Shown piece after piece: positions 28,330 to 37,768 of a stretch of 64,000 nt of DNA. Under the pieces are notes generated by a model. It did no database searches, had not been told where the DNA came from, and was given only the letters and a program-made list of their open reading frames with translations. Numbering within the stretch: the stretch's first letter is position 1; every line of letters begins with the position of its first letter. The stretch is taken from positions 18,878-82,877 of the forward strand of contig PERU01000016.1 in the NCBI GenBank assembly GCA_002928965.1, given 5' to 3'. This DNA comes from Methylomonas sp. (GTDB lineage: Bacteria > Pseudomonadota > Gammaproteobacteria > Methylococcales > Methylomonadaceae). The position numbers and the translations under genes are program-made.

Positions 28330-28730
28330 TTTGGTGGTGGGCTTTTGGACGTTAACCCATTTGCAGGCTGCAAACAGGCAAATAAGCAGTCATGGGGAAT
28401 CCTGCTTGCATCAAGAAACTGGCTTTTTCGGCTGTCGGCATGTTAAAGGTTCGACACCCGCCCGTCATGCAGCGAGTATATGAGGCCTACGGAATCAGAG
28501 TGTTGCTATAACATCTTTAAAATTAGAACATCAGTTGAGTATTCCAAATCTCCTGCGTTCAGTTGAAGGGTGGCCTGGGGGTGATCAAAGCTTATCACCC
28601 CGGCCAATGAACTTGGGGAGAACCGCACTGTATTCATGATCGCTAGAGTGAATGGCAACGTGCGAATGATCTCTGTAAGGCTGAATTTCGACAATCTCTT
28701 TCGAAATGGCGAGGAACGACCATGGCATAA
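28330..28730. other. non-coding stretch after the DUF1399-like gene
   Basis: About 400 bp with no gene that I can support; short open frames here have no recognisable product. It contains the right copy of the 21-bp direct repeat and ends at the terminator at 28731. Confidence 0.5.
28500..28520 (+). repeat. right copy of a 21-bp imperfect direct repeat
   Basis: GTGTTGCTATAACATCTTTAA, differing from the copy at 27599-27619 only at two adjacent bases (TA versus AT in the middle). Confidence 0.55.
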
Positions 28731-28764
28731 AAAAGCCGGCGTTTCAAAGCAAACGCCGGCTTTT
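28731..28764 (-). terminator. strong intrinsic terminator for the diflavin reductase gene
   Basis: A perfect 14-bp stem (28731-28744 with 28751-28764, core GCCGGCG) and a 6-nt loop. On the minus strand it ends in six T residues, so it should stop leftward transcription from the diflavin gene at 28907. It could also act on rightward transcripts. Confidence 0.85.
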
Positions 28765-28906
28765 GGGTTGATTGGTCAGTGCCTGTCATGGTTAAGAAAG
28801 CGCTGATTCAATCCATAGTCAAGCTATGGTGAATGGTAAATTACTGATTCCGTTGGTGTGGTGAGCTTGTTGACGGATGTACGGAATCGATTAAATCAGC
28901 CTTACC

Positions 28907-30646
28907 TTAATAAACATCCCGTACATAACGTTTGTCTTTTTTCAGCTGATTGACATATTCAGCAGCTGCTGTTGCCGATTTGTTGCCATGAATACGGATG
29001 ACATCCAACAAGGCTTGATCCACGTCCTTGGCCATCCGATAAGCATCGCCGCAGACAAAGAAGTAGCCGCCTTGCTCCAGCCAGGCAAACAATTCCGCAC
29101 CGTTTTCCAGCATGCGGTCTTGTACATAGACTTTTTCAGCTTGATCGCGGGAAAAGGCTAAATCCAGTTTGGTCAGCAGGCCACTGGCTTGCATAGCTTC
29201 AATTTCTTCACGATAGATAAAATCGGTGGCGGCATTGCGGTCGCCAAAAAACAGCCAGTTTTTACCGGTCGCTTTGCGGAATTCGCGTTCCTGCAGGAAG
29301 GCCCGGAAAGGCGCGATACCCGTGCCGGGGCCAACCATGATCATGGGTAAGGTGTCGTCGTTAGGGACACGGAAGTTATTGTTGGGGGTGAAGAAAATCC
29401 TAACCTCGGTGTCTTCGTTGACCAAATCCGCCAGATAGGTAGAGCAGACGCCTTTATGCTGACGGCCATGGGCGTCATAACGGACACTGGCGACCGTCAA
29501 ATGCACGCTGTCCGGGTATTTTTTACCACTGGATGAGATGGAGTAAGCACGATGTTGCAGCGGCTTCAGCAGGCTCAAGAATTCGGCTGCCGATAACTCT
29601 GCCCCAGGGAATTGCAGCAACAAATCCAGGGTGTCCCGGCCCCACAAATAATCATTCAATTTGTCTTTTTCGCCAGCATTCAACAAGGCGTTCAGTTCTT
29701 GATCCCCAGAGCGTTTGGCAATTTCTTCCAAGAACTCTTTGCTGGGCAATTTAATTTCAAAGTGAGTGCGCAAGGCTTCGGATAAAGGCATCAGTTCGCC
29801 GTTGACAGGCACTTCTTCATTACCGCTACAGCCCAAGGCATTCAAAATATCAGCAACCAATTGCGGACAGTTGCTGGGTATGACGCACATGGCGTCGCCC
29901 GCTTCATAGTTTAATCCGGAGCCGGCAATCGAAATTTCGTAATGACGGGTTTCTTTGGATGAATCCAGTGCAGTTACAATCCGATTCACCTGCAGTTTGG
30001 CTGGAAATGGGTTTTTGCGGTTGTAAGCGGATTTTGCCGGTTGCGCAGCGGTGTCAATTACTGCGATGGTTTCAGCGCCTTCGGCCATTAGCGGCACAAC
30101 TTCGCTGATCCATTGTTCGGCAGGCGCTTCAAAATCTACATCGCAATCAACCCTGTCAAACACGCGGTTTGCACCCAGTTCCTGCAGGCGATTATCCCAG
30201 TCGATGCCGGCCTGACAGAACAAGTCATAACTGGTGTCGCCCAGTGCCAATACCGAGTAATTCAGGTTTTCCAACCTGGGGGCAGCGTCGCTGTTGGCCG
30301 CCTCCCAAAGCATTTCGGCATTGTCAGGCATCGCGCCTTCGCCGTATGTGCTGGTGATAATGAGTAAATAGTCCATTTTGGTTAACTGACCAACCTCGAT
30401 TTCATCCATGCTTTTGACCACAGGCAGCAAGCCATGACTTTTAGCGCTGGCAGCAGCATCGTTGGCAAGCGATTCAGAATTACCGGTCTGGCTGCCATAT
30501 AAAATATGCAAAATACGCGCATTGGCTTGGTTGACGCTTCCAGCGTTATGCAGCATATGACTGTGCATGCCGGCAAAGAAGCCGCTCAGCCAGGCGCGTT
30601 GTGTATCACTATAGGGTGCGTTTAGCGGGATAAAAGGTGCTTTCAT
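28907..30646 (-). CDS. CysJ-like diflavin reductase (FMN/FAD/NADPH)
   Basis: A 579-residue diflavin reductase. An N-terminal stretch (QRAWLSGFFAGM, about residues 17-28) precedes a flavodoxin FMN domain (about 45-190, ILYGSQTGNSESLAND and TSTYGEGAMPDNA). An FAD-binding domain with connecting insert (about 210-425, RAYSISSSGKKYP) and an NADPH domain (about 430-579, MVGPGTGIAPFRAFLQER and CGDAYRMAKDVDQAL) follow, ending RYVRDVY as in CysJ. CysJ is the reductase subunit of sulfite reductase, but no cysI is nearby. Instead the upstream gene on the same strand is gltB, 102 bp away. Which protein receives the electrons is unknown. Confidence 0.88.
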   Translation of the reverse strand: MKAPFIPLNAPYSDTQRAWLSGFFAGMHSHMLHNAGSVNQANARILHILYGSQTGNSESLANDAAASAKSHGLLPVVKSMDEIEVGQLTKMDYLLIITSTYGEGAMPDNAEMLWEAANSDAAPRLENLNYSVLALGDTSYDLFCQAGIDWDNRLQELGANRVFDRVDCDVDFEAPAEQWISEVVPLMAEGAETIAVIDTAAQPAKSAYNRKNPFPAKLQVNRIVTALDSSKETRHYEISIAGSGLNYEAGDAMCVIPSNCPQLVADILNALGCSGNEEVPVNGELMPLSEALRTHFEIKLPSKEFLEEIAKRSGDQELNALLNAGEKDKLNDYLWGRDTLDLLLQFPGAELSAAEFLSLLKPLQHRAYSISSSGKKYPDSVHLTVASVRYDAHGRQHKGVCSTYLADLVNEDTEVRIFFTPNNNFRVPNDDTLPMIMVGPGTGIAPFRAFLQEREFRKATGKNWLFFGDRNAATDFIYREEIEAMQASGLLTKLDLAFSRDQAEKVYVQDRMLENGAELFAWLEQGGYFFVCGDAYRMAKDVDQALLDVIRIHGNKSATAAAEYVNQLKKDKRYVRDVY

Positions 30647-30714
30647 TTATGTACCATCTTGGGATTGCCTAGAGCAATCCAGTCAAAATTTTTGATTACC
30701 GTACGAGCATTTCG

Positions 30715-30735
30715 GGGGTGAGTTTAACTCACCCC
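30715..30735. other. palindrome between gltB and the diflavin gene
   Basis: A 9-bp perfect inverted repeat GGGGTGAGT-TTA-ACTCACCCC just downstream of the gltB stop, without a T run on the transcribed side. It may be an mRNA-processing hairpin or a weak terminator. A second small hairpin (GGATTGC/GCAATCC) lies at 30662-30680. Confidence 0.4.
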
Positions 30736-30748
30736 ACGATTTAAAGCC

Positions 30749-33700
30749 TTAGGCAGCTTGATTTTCTAGCATGTCTTTGAGGATTGCCAAACTTTCCAGG
30801 CTTGCCAGGTTTTTATCGATGGAGGGAACCCCTGCAAGCGCCTGACGGTTCAGGTTGTCTTGCTCGATAATCCAGGCGGTGGAGCCAATGGAATAAATGC
30901 TTTGTACATCGCGCAACATCAGCGTGGTTTTATAGTCATTCAGGCGTTTTTCTGCCATTAAGGTAGCAAGCTGAGCGTCATCATATTGGCTATAGGCCTC
31001 GCGAATATTCTTTACTAACGCATCTTGCAGTTTGCGTGGACGATCCATGATTAATCGACGGGCGTACTTGTCAACTAGGCTTTCAGAGAGCGGTTGACCG
31101 GCTTTATTAAGCTGGTCCTTGGCAATCTGTTGGGCTTTATCGATTACAGCATAGCTGTTGATCAGCTTTAAGGTAAGTTCGCCGTCAATATTCCCATAAC
31201 CTGGGATGGCACCATCAAACAAGGTGGTGTCGTTTGTATAAGCCTGCTTGATTTGATTGATTTGTTTTTGGGCGTAAGCGACAGACAATTCTTCAATCAT
31301 GGCTTTGCGGTCCATGGTTTGGCTGAGGAACTCGGCTGTTTGGGTTCTGTTCAGCCACAACGGCAATGCAAATTTGAAGTGCTGGCGTTCGTGGGTCCAG
31401 TTACTCAGAATCGATTTGGCTTTTACAGAACCGGTGTGCTCAATGTGCTGTTCCAGCATGTACAAAATAAATTGTTCATGGCTGGCGGCAACAGCGTTTT
31501 CTTCGCTGAGGCCGTGCAAACTGACCGATGTTTTGTCATACAAATCCAATAGACGGTTTTCAGGATCGTATTGATAGGCATTGCCGCCGGACATACCGGT
31601 GCAGAAGCCTTTGCCAAAGCCACCCAGATTTAATACCGCGCCGTTGATCATGTATTCGCAGGCAAAATCACCTACGCCTTCCACTACGGCCATCGCGCCG
31701 GAGTTACGCACCGCAAAGCGGTCGCCGGCCTCGCCATTGATAAAGGTTTTGCCGCCGGTAGCGCCGAATAGTGCAAAGTTTCCGATCAAGACGTTCTCGC
31801 CGGGCAGATTGGAGCCGCCGCCGGGTGACTTGATAACGATAGTGCCACCGCAAGCGGTTTTACCAACACCGTCGTTACAGGTGCCAGTATGTTCCATGCG
31901 CATGCCGTCGTTATTAAAGGCAGCATAACTTTGGCCAGCAGAACCATGGGTTCGGACGATGATGGTGTCATCGGCCAGATAGCGACGACCATGTTGATTG
32001 GTATAAATGATGTTGCTGGCAGCGATTTGTTCGGCATTCAGTTCATATTGCAGCAAGCGTTCCAGATCAACTGCAGTTTGACCGCCAACAGTTTTGTTGC
32101 GGTTGTTCAGCTTGAATTCGTTGCCTTCGACAATGACTTGTTTTTGGCCGAGTTCGAACAACGCAGGTTTGACTTTGGCAAAGATTTTGTCGTCAATGGC
32201 AAAGTCTTTTTCCAGATAGATCGGTTTCTGGATTTTAATTTCCTGAACTTCTGCCAATAGCTTCTGCAGGTGAATCTGACCAACCATGTTGGAATGATTG
32301 ATTAAATGCAGTAGTTCGGTTTTGCCACGCACTTCCTGCAGACTGCTGTAACCCAGATCAGCCAGGATCTCACGTACTTCATGGGCCAGATTCATGAAAA
32401 ACTGCGCCAGAATGCGTGGGTCGCCCTTGAACTCTTCATGGGCGGTGGTCAAACCGGCAGGGCAGCGGATGTTGCAGTTTTTGGCCATCACACAACGCAG
32501 CATCATCAACGCGGTAGTGCCAAACTCGAACGAGTCGCCGCCCAAAATAGCTGATTTCACTACATCGACCCCATTTTGGTGGGCGGCGCTGCAACGCAGG
32601 ACGATTTTGTCGCGTAGGCCATTAACAGCCAAGGCTTGGTGTACTTCGGCGATGCCGATTTCCGGAGAACGTCCGGTATTTTTTAAACTGGTGACTGCAG
32701 CAGCCCCGGTACCGCCCGTATTGCCGGCCACATTGATGACATCAGCACCGGCTTTAGCCACGCCAACCGCGATAGTGCCGATACCTTCCGATGAGACCAG
32801 TTTAACTACCACTTTAACCCGCGCGGCTTTGGCATCATGAATCAACTGACCCAAATCTTCTATGGAGTAGGTATCGTGATGCGGTGGTGGGCTGACTAGC
32901 TCCACTTTTGGCGTACCGCCACGCAAGGCAGCGATTTCCACGGATACTTTGGGGGCCGGTAATTGGCCACCTTCGCCGGGCTTGGCGCCTTGACCTATTT
33001 TGATTTCGATTTCTTCAATCGTCGGGTCAGCCAGATAACCTGCCCAAACCCCAAAACGACCGGAGGCGAACTGTTTGATTTTGCTGGATCGTAAAGTGGC
33101 AAACCGGCTGGAATGTTCACCACCCTCACCGGAGTTGCTTTTGGCGCCAGCAATGTTGGTGCCTTGCGCCACCGCCTCGTGCGCTTCCGCCAGCAATGCA
33201 CCATGGCTCATCGCGCCTGAAGCAAAAGTTGGGGTGATCTGATGCGCGGGTTGGACCTGGTCCAGACTGATACTGCTGCGGGCAGTACGAATGTTGTTCA
33301 GGTAGTGAAAAATAACGCTGTCGCTGTCATTAACGCGTACATTGATAGCGTCATTTTCAATCGACAGGCCGAACTCTTTATTGTCAAAGCGGGCTTTTAG
33401 GTGTTCCGCCAATTGTTCCAGGCGGGCTTTGCTATTGTCATTGCCGAGTCGCAAGCTGAATACCACCGCATTGGATTTTTCTACTTGCAGGCCACGCACC
33501 AGAAAATTATTATTGCCCTGCAAATTTTGACTGCCAAGCGTGCGATCAAAATCGGCTTTGCTACTGGCTGCAGAAATATCCACCGGAAAATCCATCACGT
33601 CACGCAGGGCCGCAGGCCGGGTGGCACGTTCCTCGGTTAAATTGTGCGTGAAGCTGCGATAGGCTGGGGTAATGCCAAATGCATCGATTTGTTCCGGTGT

Positions 33701-36232
33701 GCGTTTTTCGTAACCAAAATCCAGATAGGCGGTATCGCTGGCAGCAGGCGCTTGTTGCTTCGGTATGTACATGATCGCTTCATCGGTCATGTTGATGTAT
33801 TCCCGAACTGCCGTATTGCCGAATGTGTGTCCGGCGCCTTCGTTACGTTCCTTGAACAAACCCAGGAAAGGAATATCGTTTTCGGTTTTTACGGACAGCG
33901 CTTTGTGATGCCATTCGGTGGAGCTGGCAGCTATGTCGGCATAACGCACGCCACCGACAGAGGCATTGATGTTGGGGAAATAAATCTGCAACTTGGGTTC
34001 ATCGGTATCCAGATAGTTGGATTCGAAAAACTCGCCACCGATATAGCTTTCCGCGGTGCACAGGCCAAATTTGCCCATGGTTTTCATCAGTGATTTTTCG
34101 ACGCCTTTTTGGAAGTTATACAAAGCTTTTTGGCGTGCGGCTTGATCGGCATATTCGGTCATGACCCGATTATGTACGCTGAGCGGACAAATGGCTGAGG
34201 CACCGAAACCCAGGATGGTTGCGACATCATGCGGACTTGAGGCTTGGCCTGTTTCCATGATCAGCGATGAATTGAAGCGTAAGCCATGCTTGACCATATG
34301 CTGGTTGGCTGCAGCAACCATCATGATGGCCGGAATTGCGGCCTTGGCTTTGCTGATATTGGCATCACTTAAAATGATGATGCCGATGTTGTTACGGGCC
34401 GCATCTTCAACCTGCTGGCAAACGTTTTGCATTGCCAATTCAAGAGATGTTTCGTTTTGAACAGCGTTTTCAAAATCCGGTGTGTATAGAGTATCCAGCG
34501 TGATGGTTTTTACATGCGATTGTCTGCGGATTTGTTCCAGCTGGGTGCGCTGCAAAATCGGTGAATCTATCATCAGCTGCTTGCTGTGACTCGGGGCAAA
34601 AGTGGGTTTGGCGCCCAGTGCTACCCGCAAGGTCATGCCATCGCTTTCACGCAGTGAATCCAGTGGTGGATTGGTGACTTGCGCAAAACGTTGGCTAAAA
34701 TAACGCGACATGCCACCTTCAGCGGCGCTCAGCGCATTCGGCGTTAGGCCGTAGCCCATGGCGGATACTTTTTCCAGGCCGGTTTGCAGGATGGGATCCA
34801 GCAGGAATTTAAAGCTTTCCTGATTTAGGGAATAGGCGGTGTGACGTTGGTCGATATTCAGTTCGTGATCGTTACCCAGTTCAGAAAAATCAACTTTTTG
34901 TAGCGCGCTGATATGGATACAGCGTTCAGCCAGCATGGTTTTGTAATCTTTTTCCTGAGCAAGTTTTTCCAATACCTGATGGCTATCGTAAGACTGCCCG
35001 GTGCTGTGATCGAAATACAGCATGCCGCCGGCTTCGATACGGCCACGTTTCAAAACCTGCTCCGCAGGAAAATCGATTTGACCGGCTTCTGACATGACTG
35101 CCAGATATTCTGCGGTTTCAACCGAGCGCAACGGGCGCAGTCCCAAACGGTCCAGGCGGGCGCCTACCCGGATGCCATCGTTGAAAATCAGGGCGGCAGG
35201 GCCGTCATTTTTCTCTTCGTACAGGCTGAAATACTCCAGCATCGCCCGGACGTCAGCAGAGAGGGTTGGATCGTTTTCCCAGGCTGGCGGCATCATGGCC
35301 AGGATGGCAGTGACTATGTCCAGTTCGTCTTCGTTGATACGGCGGGTCAGGGTTTGGTCGAGACGGCCTGAGTCTGATTGTCCGCAGGGAAATACAATAT
35401 GTTTGTTGTTTTGTCTGGCGATGGCGTTTTCGCTGAGACGATTCTTTTTATCCGTGTTCAACTCGCCGTTATGCGCCATATACCGAAAAGGCTGGGCCAT
35501 CATGGTGGCCGGGGCTGTGTTGGTTGAAAAACGGGTATGGAAAAACAGGGTGTTGATTTCATGATCTTTATCATACAGATCAACGAAATATGGGATTACT
35601 TCAAATGAGTTTAATCGGCCTTTATAGACTTGAGTGCGCGAACTCATCGACAGTGGGTAAAAGCCGCGCAACTCGGGACGACTGAAACCATCGACTTCAA
35701 TCGTCAGCAAGGCTTTTTGAATGTGATGTTCAAAATCGTCATGACTGGCATTTTTTAGCGCAGCAGGACGACCAAAAATGAGTTGCTTGATTGGCAGCTG
35801 CGCTTTGACGGATGCTTCGTTCAATACTGATTTATCTACAGTAACTTCGCGCCATTTGATAATCGGCAGGTTGAATTCTGCCAAGTGAGCTTCAACCAGC
35901 TGTGTCGCTGCCGAGTCATAATGGGCGTGATCTTCCGGAAAAAAGAAATTGGCCACGCCAAATTGGCCGGTTTCTAACGTTTCATCACCGGTGATTTTGC
36001 GGAAAAACTTCAATGACAGGTCGATATTGACACCCGCGCCATCGCCAATCCCTTCGGCGCTCATGCCGCCGCGATGTGGGATGGTGCATAACGCTTCGTG
36101 CGACTTGACCAAAAGATCGTGGGTCTGTTTGCTGTCCTTGCGGGTTATAAAGCCTACACCGCAACTGTCCTGGGATAAATCGGCGTCGTAAAGCGTATGC
36201 ACTGCATTTTTTTTCTGGGCGGTATTAATCAT
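30749..36232 (-). CDS. gltB: Glutamate synthase large subunit, extended form
   Basis: The enzyme makes two glutamates from glutamine and 2-oxoglutarate. The 1827-residue protein starts with a class II glutamine amidotransferase domain whose nucleophile is C24 (DSCGVGFITRKDS), implying removal of a 23-residue propeptide. The central and FMN-binding synthase domains follow, with GAKSNSGEGGEHSSRF and GGTGAAAVTSLKNTGRSPE. The [3Fe-4S] Cys cluster at about 1246-1256 reads CVMAKNCNIRC, one residue shorter between the last two Cys than the usual C-x5-C-x4-C. The GxGxG helix domain is at about 1457-1557. A further 270 residues, rich in helix, extend beyond the usual end (typical length 1480-1550). 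No gltD is adjacent; a diflavin reductase follows instead. Confidence 0.93.
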   Translation of the reverse strand: MINTAQKKNAVHTLYDADLSQDSCGVGFITRKDSKQTHDLLVKSHEALCTIPHRGGMSAEGIGDGAGVNIDLSLKFFRKITGDETLETGQFGVANFFFPEDHAHYDSAATQLVEAHLAEFNLPIIKWREVTVDKSVLNEASVKAQLPIKQLIFGRPAALKNASHDDFEHHIQKALLTIEVDGFSRPELRGFYPLSMSSRTQVYKGRLNSFEVIPYFVDLYDKDHEINTLFFHTRFSTNTAPATMMAQPFRYMAHNGELNTDKKNRLSENAIARQNNKHIVFPCGQSDSGRLDQTLTRRINEDELDIVTAILAMMPPAWENDPTLSADVRAMLEYFSLYEEKNDGPAALIFNDGIRVGARLDRLGLRPLRSVETAEYLAVMSEAGQIDFPAEQVLKRGRIEAGGMLYFDHSTGQSYDSHQVLEKLAQEKDYKTMLAERCIHISALQKVDFSELGNDHELNIDQRHTAYSLNQESFKFLLDPILQTGLEKVSAMGYGLTPNALSAAEGGMSRYFSQRFAQVTNPPLDSLRESDGMTLRVALGAKPTFAPSHSKQLMIDSPILQRTQLEQIRRQSHVKTITLDTLYTPDFENAVQNETSLELAMQNVCQQVEDAARNNIGIIILSDANISKAKAAIPAIMMVAAANQHMVKHGLRFNSSLIMETGQASSPHDVATILGFGASAICPLSVHNRVMTEYADQAARQKALYNFQKGVEKSLMKTMGKFGLCTAESYIGGEFFESNYLDTDEPKLQIYFPNINASVGGVRYADIAASSTEWHHKALSVKTENDIPFLGLFKERNEGAGHTFGNTAVREYINMTDEAIMYIPKQQAPAASDTAYLDFGYEKRTPEQIDAFGITPAYRSFTHNLTEERATRPAALRDVMDFPVDISAASSKADFDRTLGSQNLQGNNNFLVRGLQVEKSNAVVFSLRLGNDNSKARLEQLAEHLKARFDNKEFGLSIENDAINVRVNDSDSVIFHYLNNIRTARSSISLDQVQPAHQITPTFASGAMSHGALLAEAHEAVAQGTNIAGAKSNSGEGGEHSSRFATLRSSKIKQFASGRFGVWAGYLADPTIEEIEIKIGQGAKPGEGGQLPAPKVSVEIAALRGGTPKVELVSPPPHHDTYSIEDLGQLIHDAKAARVKVVVKLVSSEGIGTIAVGVAKAGADVINVAGNTGGTGAAAVTSLKNTGRSPEIGIAEVHQALAVNGLRDKIVLRCSAAHQNGVDVVKSAILGGDSFEFGTTALMMLRCVMAKNCNIRCPAGLTTAHEEFKGDPRILAQFFMNLAHEVREILADLGYSSLQEVRGKTELLHLINHSNMVGQIHLQKLLAEVQEIKIQKPIYLEKDFAIDDKIFAKVKPALFELGQKQVIVEGNEFKLNNRNKTVGGQTAVDLERLLQYELNAEQIAASNIIYTNQHGRRYLADDTIIVRTHGSAGQSYAAFNNDGMRMEHTGTCNDGVGKTACGGTIVIKSPGGGSNLPGENVLIGNFALFGATGGKTFINGEAGDRFAVRNSGAMAVVEGVGDFACEYMINGAVLNLGGFGKGFCTGMSGGNAYQYDPENRLLDLYDKTSVSLHGLSEENAVAASHEQFILYMLEQHIEHTGSVKAKSILSNWTHERQHFKFALPLWLNRTQTAEFLSQTMDRKAMIEELSVAYAQKQINQIKQAYTNDTTLFDGAIPGYGNIDGELTLKLINSYAVIDKAQQIAKDQLNKAGQPLSESLVDKYARRLIMDRPRKLQDALVKNIREAYSQYDDAQLATLMAEKRLNDYKTTLMLRDVQSIYSIGSTAWIIEQDNLNRQALAGVPSIDKNLASLESLAILKDMLENQAA

Positions 36233-36490
36233 TGCTATCCAGATCCTGTCTTGCTAAATCAAATGCGTTGCCGGGCATTTATGGCATTGTCGGCAACCCT
36301 GTTTATGGTTTTTCTGTCTGCCGCGTGGTAGAGTCTTTGAAAGCGGCAAAAAACGTATAGTTTTGTTTTAAATTTCAGTTAGTGAAACTTTCCAATCATA
36401 TCATGAGGCGGCTTTCCTGTCATTTCATCCCTGTGCGAAAAATGACGGAAATTAACCTCTGAACCTTGATTTTAATACTCTGTGATAAAT

Positions 36491-37702
36491 ATGAAGCAAG
36501 AATTTGATGTGGTAATTGTGGGTGGCGGTATGGTCGGGGCTGCGGTCGCCTGTTGCCTGGGTAACTCTGGATTAAATGTGGCAGTTATTGAGGCGCAGGT
36601 GTCGGAAAACTTTACACCTGATCAGGTGCATGATCTTCGGGTATCAGCGCTCAGTATTGCATCCAGAAATATCCTGGAAACGGTAGGCGCTTGGCAGGGG
36701 GTTGTGTCCAGGCGTTTTTGTCCTTTTAAGCGCATGCGGGTCTGGGAAACTGCTGGCGATACAACCTTTAACAGTAACGATATTCGTTATCCAGAGCTTG
36801 GCTATATCGTCGAAAACCGCATTACACAATTAGCATTGCTGGAGCGCTTGGCAGGCTTCGATAACATCACCTTATTGATGCCGCAAACTATCAGTAAAAT
36901 TCATTATAGTGGGCAGGGTAGTGAGTTGGTTCTGGCTGATGGTGCTGTTTTGCATGCCAAATTGTTGGTGGCTGCTGATGGTGGAGGGTCGAGGGTCAGG
37001 CAATCAGTGGGTTTGGGTGTAACCAGCTGGGATTACAACCAGCATGCACTGGTCATTTATGTTGAAACAGCCTATCCGCAACAGGATATTACCTGGCAGC
37101 GCTTTGTACCCAGCGGACCGCAAGCCTTTTTGCCGCTGACTGGCAATTACGGTTCGCTGGTTTGGTATCAGTCCCCAGATGAAGTGCGTCGTTTGCAAGG
37201 TTTGCCTTACGAAGCTTTAAAAACTGAGCTTATAGCTGCGTTTCCAGACTGTCTGGGTGAAATTACACAGATATTGGGCGTGGCCAGTTTCCCATTGAAG
37301 CGTCAGCATGCGCAAAGCTATGTCAAGCAAGGGGTGGCTTTGGTTGGCGATGCGGCGCATATGATCAATCCCTTGGCTGGACAAGGTGTCAATATCGGCT
37401 TATTGGATGCCGCTGCGCTGGCCGAGGTATTGGTTGATGCGCATGCAAAAGGCCAAAATATCGCTGACCTGGCGGTCTTAAAGCGGTATGAATCGATGCG
37501 CCGCACTGAAAATCTGAAAATGATGACGCTGATGGATGTGTTTTATAAGTCGTTTAGCAACGACATTTTGCCGGTTAAGCTACTTAGAAACCTTGGCTTG
37601 GGCTTGGCACAACGACTGACTCCGGTGCGGAATAAGGTGATGAAGGCGGCGATGGGGTTGGAGGGGCGGTTGCCGAGGTTGGCGAGGGGTGAGGCGCTGT
37701 AA
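36491..37702 (+). CDS. UbiH/UbiF/COQ6-family FAD monooxygenase (ubiquinone synthesis)
   Basis: A 403-residue flavoprotein hydroxylase. The dinucleotide motif VVIVGGGMVGAAVACCLG is at about residues 7-24, a DG motif at VAADGGGSRVRQ, and the second FAD motif GDAAHMINPLAGQGVNIGL at about 285-303; this is the family signature of ubiquinone-ring hydroxylases. Which ring position it acts on (UbiF, UbiH or UbiI) cannot be settled from sequence alone. ATG 36491 is preferred to the in-frame GTG three codons upstream. It is divergent from gltB across about 260 bp. Confidence 0.9.
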   Translation: MKQEFDVVIVGGGMVGAAVACCLGNSGLNVAVIEAQVSENFTPDQVHDLRVSALSIASRNILETVGAWQGVVSRRFCPFKRMRVWETAGDTTFNSNDIRYPELGYIVENRITQLALLERLAGFDNITLLMPQTISKIHYSGQGSELVLADGAVLHAKLLVAADGGGSRVRQSVGLGVTSWDYNQHALVIYVETAYPQQDITWQRFVPSGPQAFLPLTGNYGSLVWYQSPDEVRRLQGLPYEALKTELIAAFPDCLGEITQILGVASFPLKRQHAQSYVKQGVALVGDAAHMINPLAGQGVNIGLLDAAALAEVLVDAHAKGQNIADLAVLKRYESMRRTENLKMMTLMDVFYKSFSNDILPVKLLRNLGLGLAQRLTPVRNKVMKAAMGLEGRLPRLARGEAL

Positions 37703-37751
37703 ACAACACCTTAACCACATCAGCCGTTCTGGCGAGGTTAAGGTGTTGTTT
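37701..37751. terminator. long inverted repeat between convergent genes
   Basis: A perfect 16-bp stem (37701-37716 with 37736-37751) and a 19-nt loop, starting within the stop codon of the hydroxylase gene. The ends are A/T rich (AAACAAC / GTTGTTT), so it probably ends transcription from both convergent genes. Confidence 0.6.
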
Positions 37752-37768
37752 AGCTTGAGATAGTCGGT

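Noticed and set aside
28067..28483. 138-residue open frame overlapping the DUF1399-like gene
   Set aside because: It is in another frame of the Gly/Ser-rich tail and has no start signal or family features.
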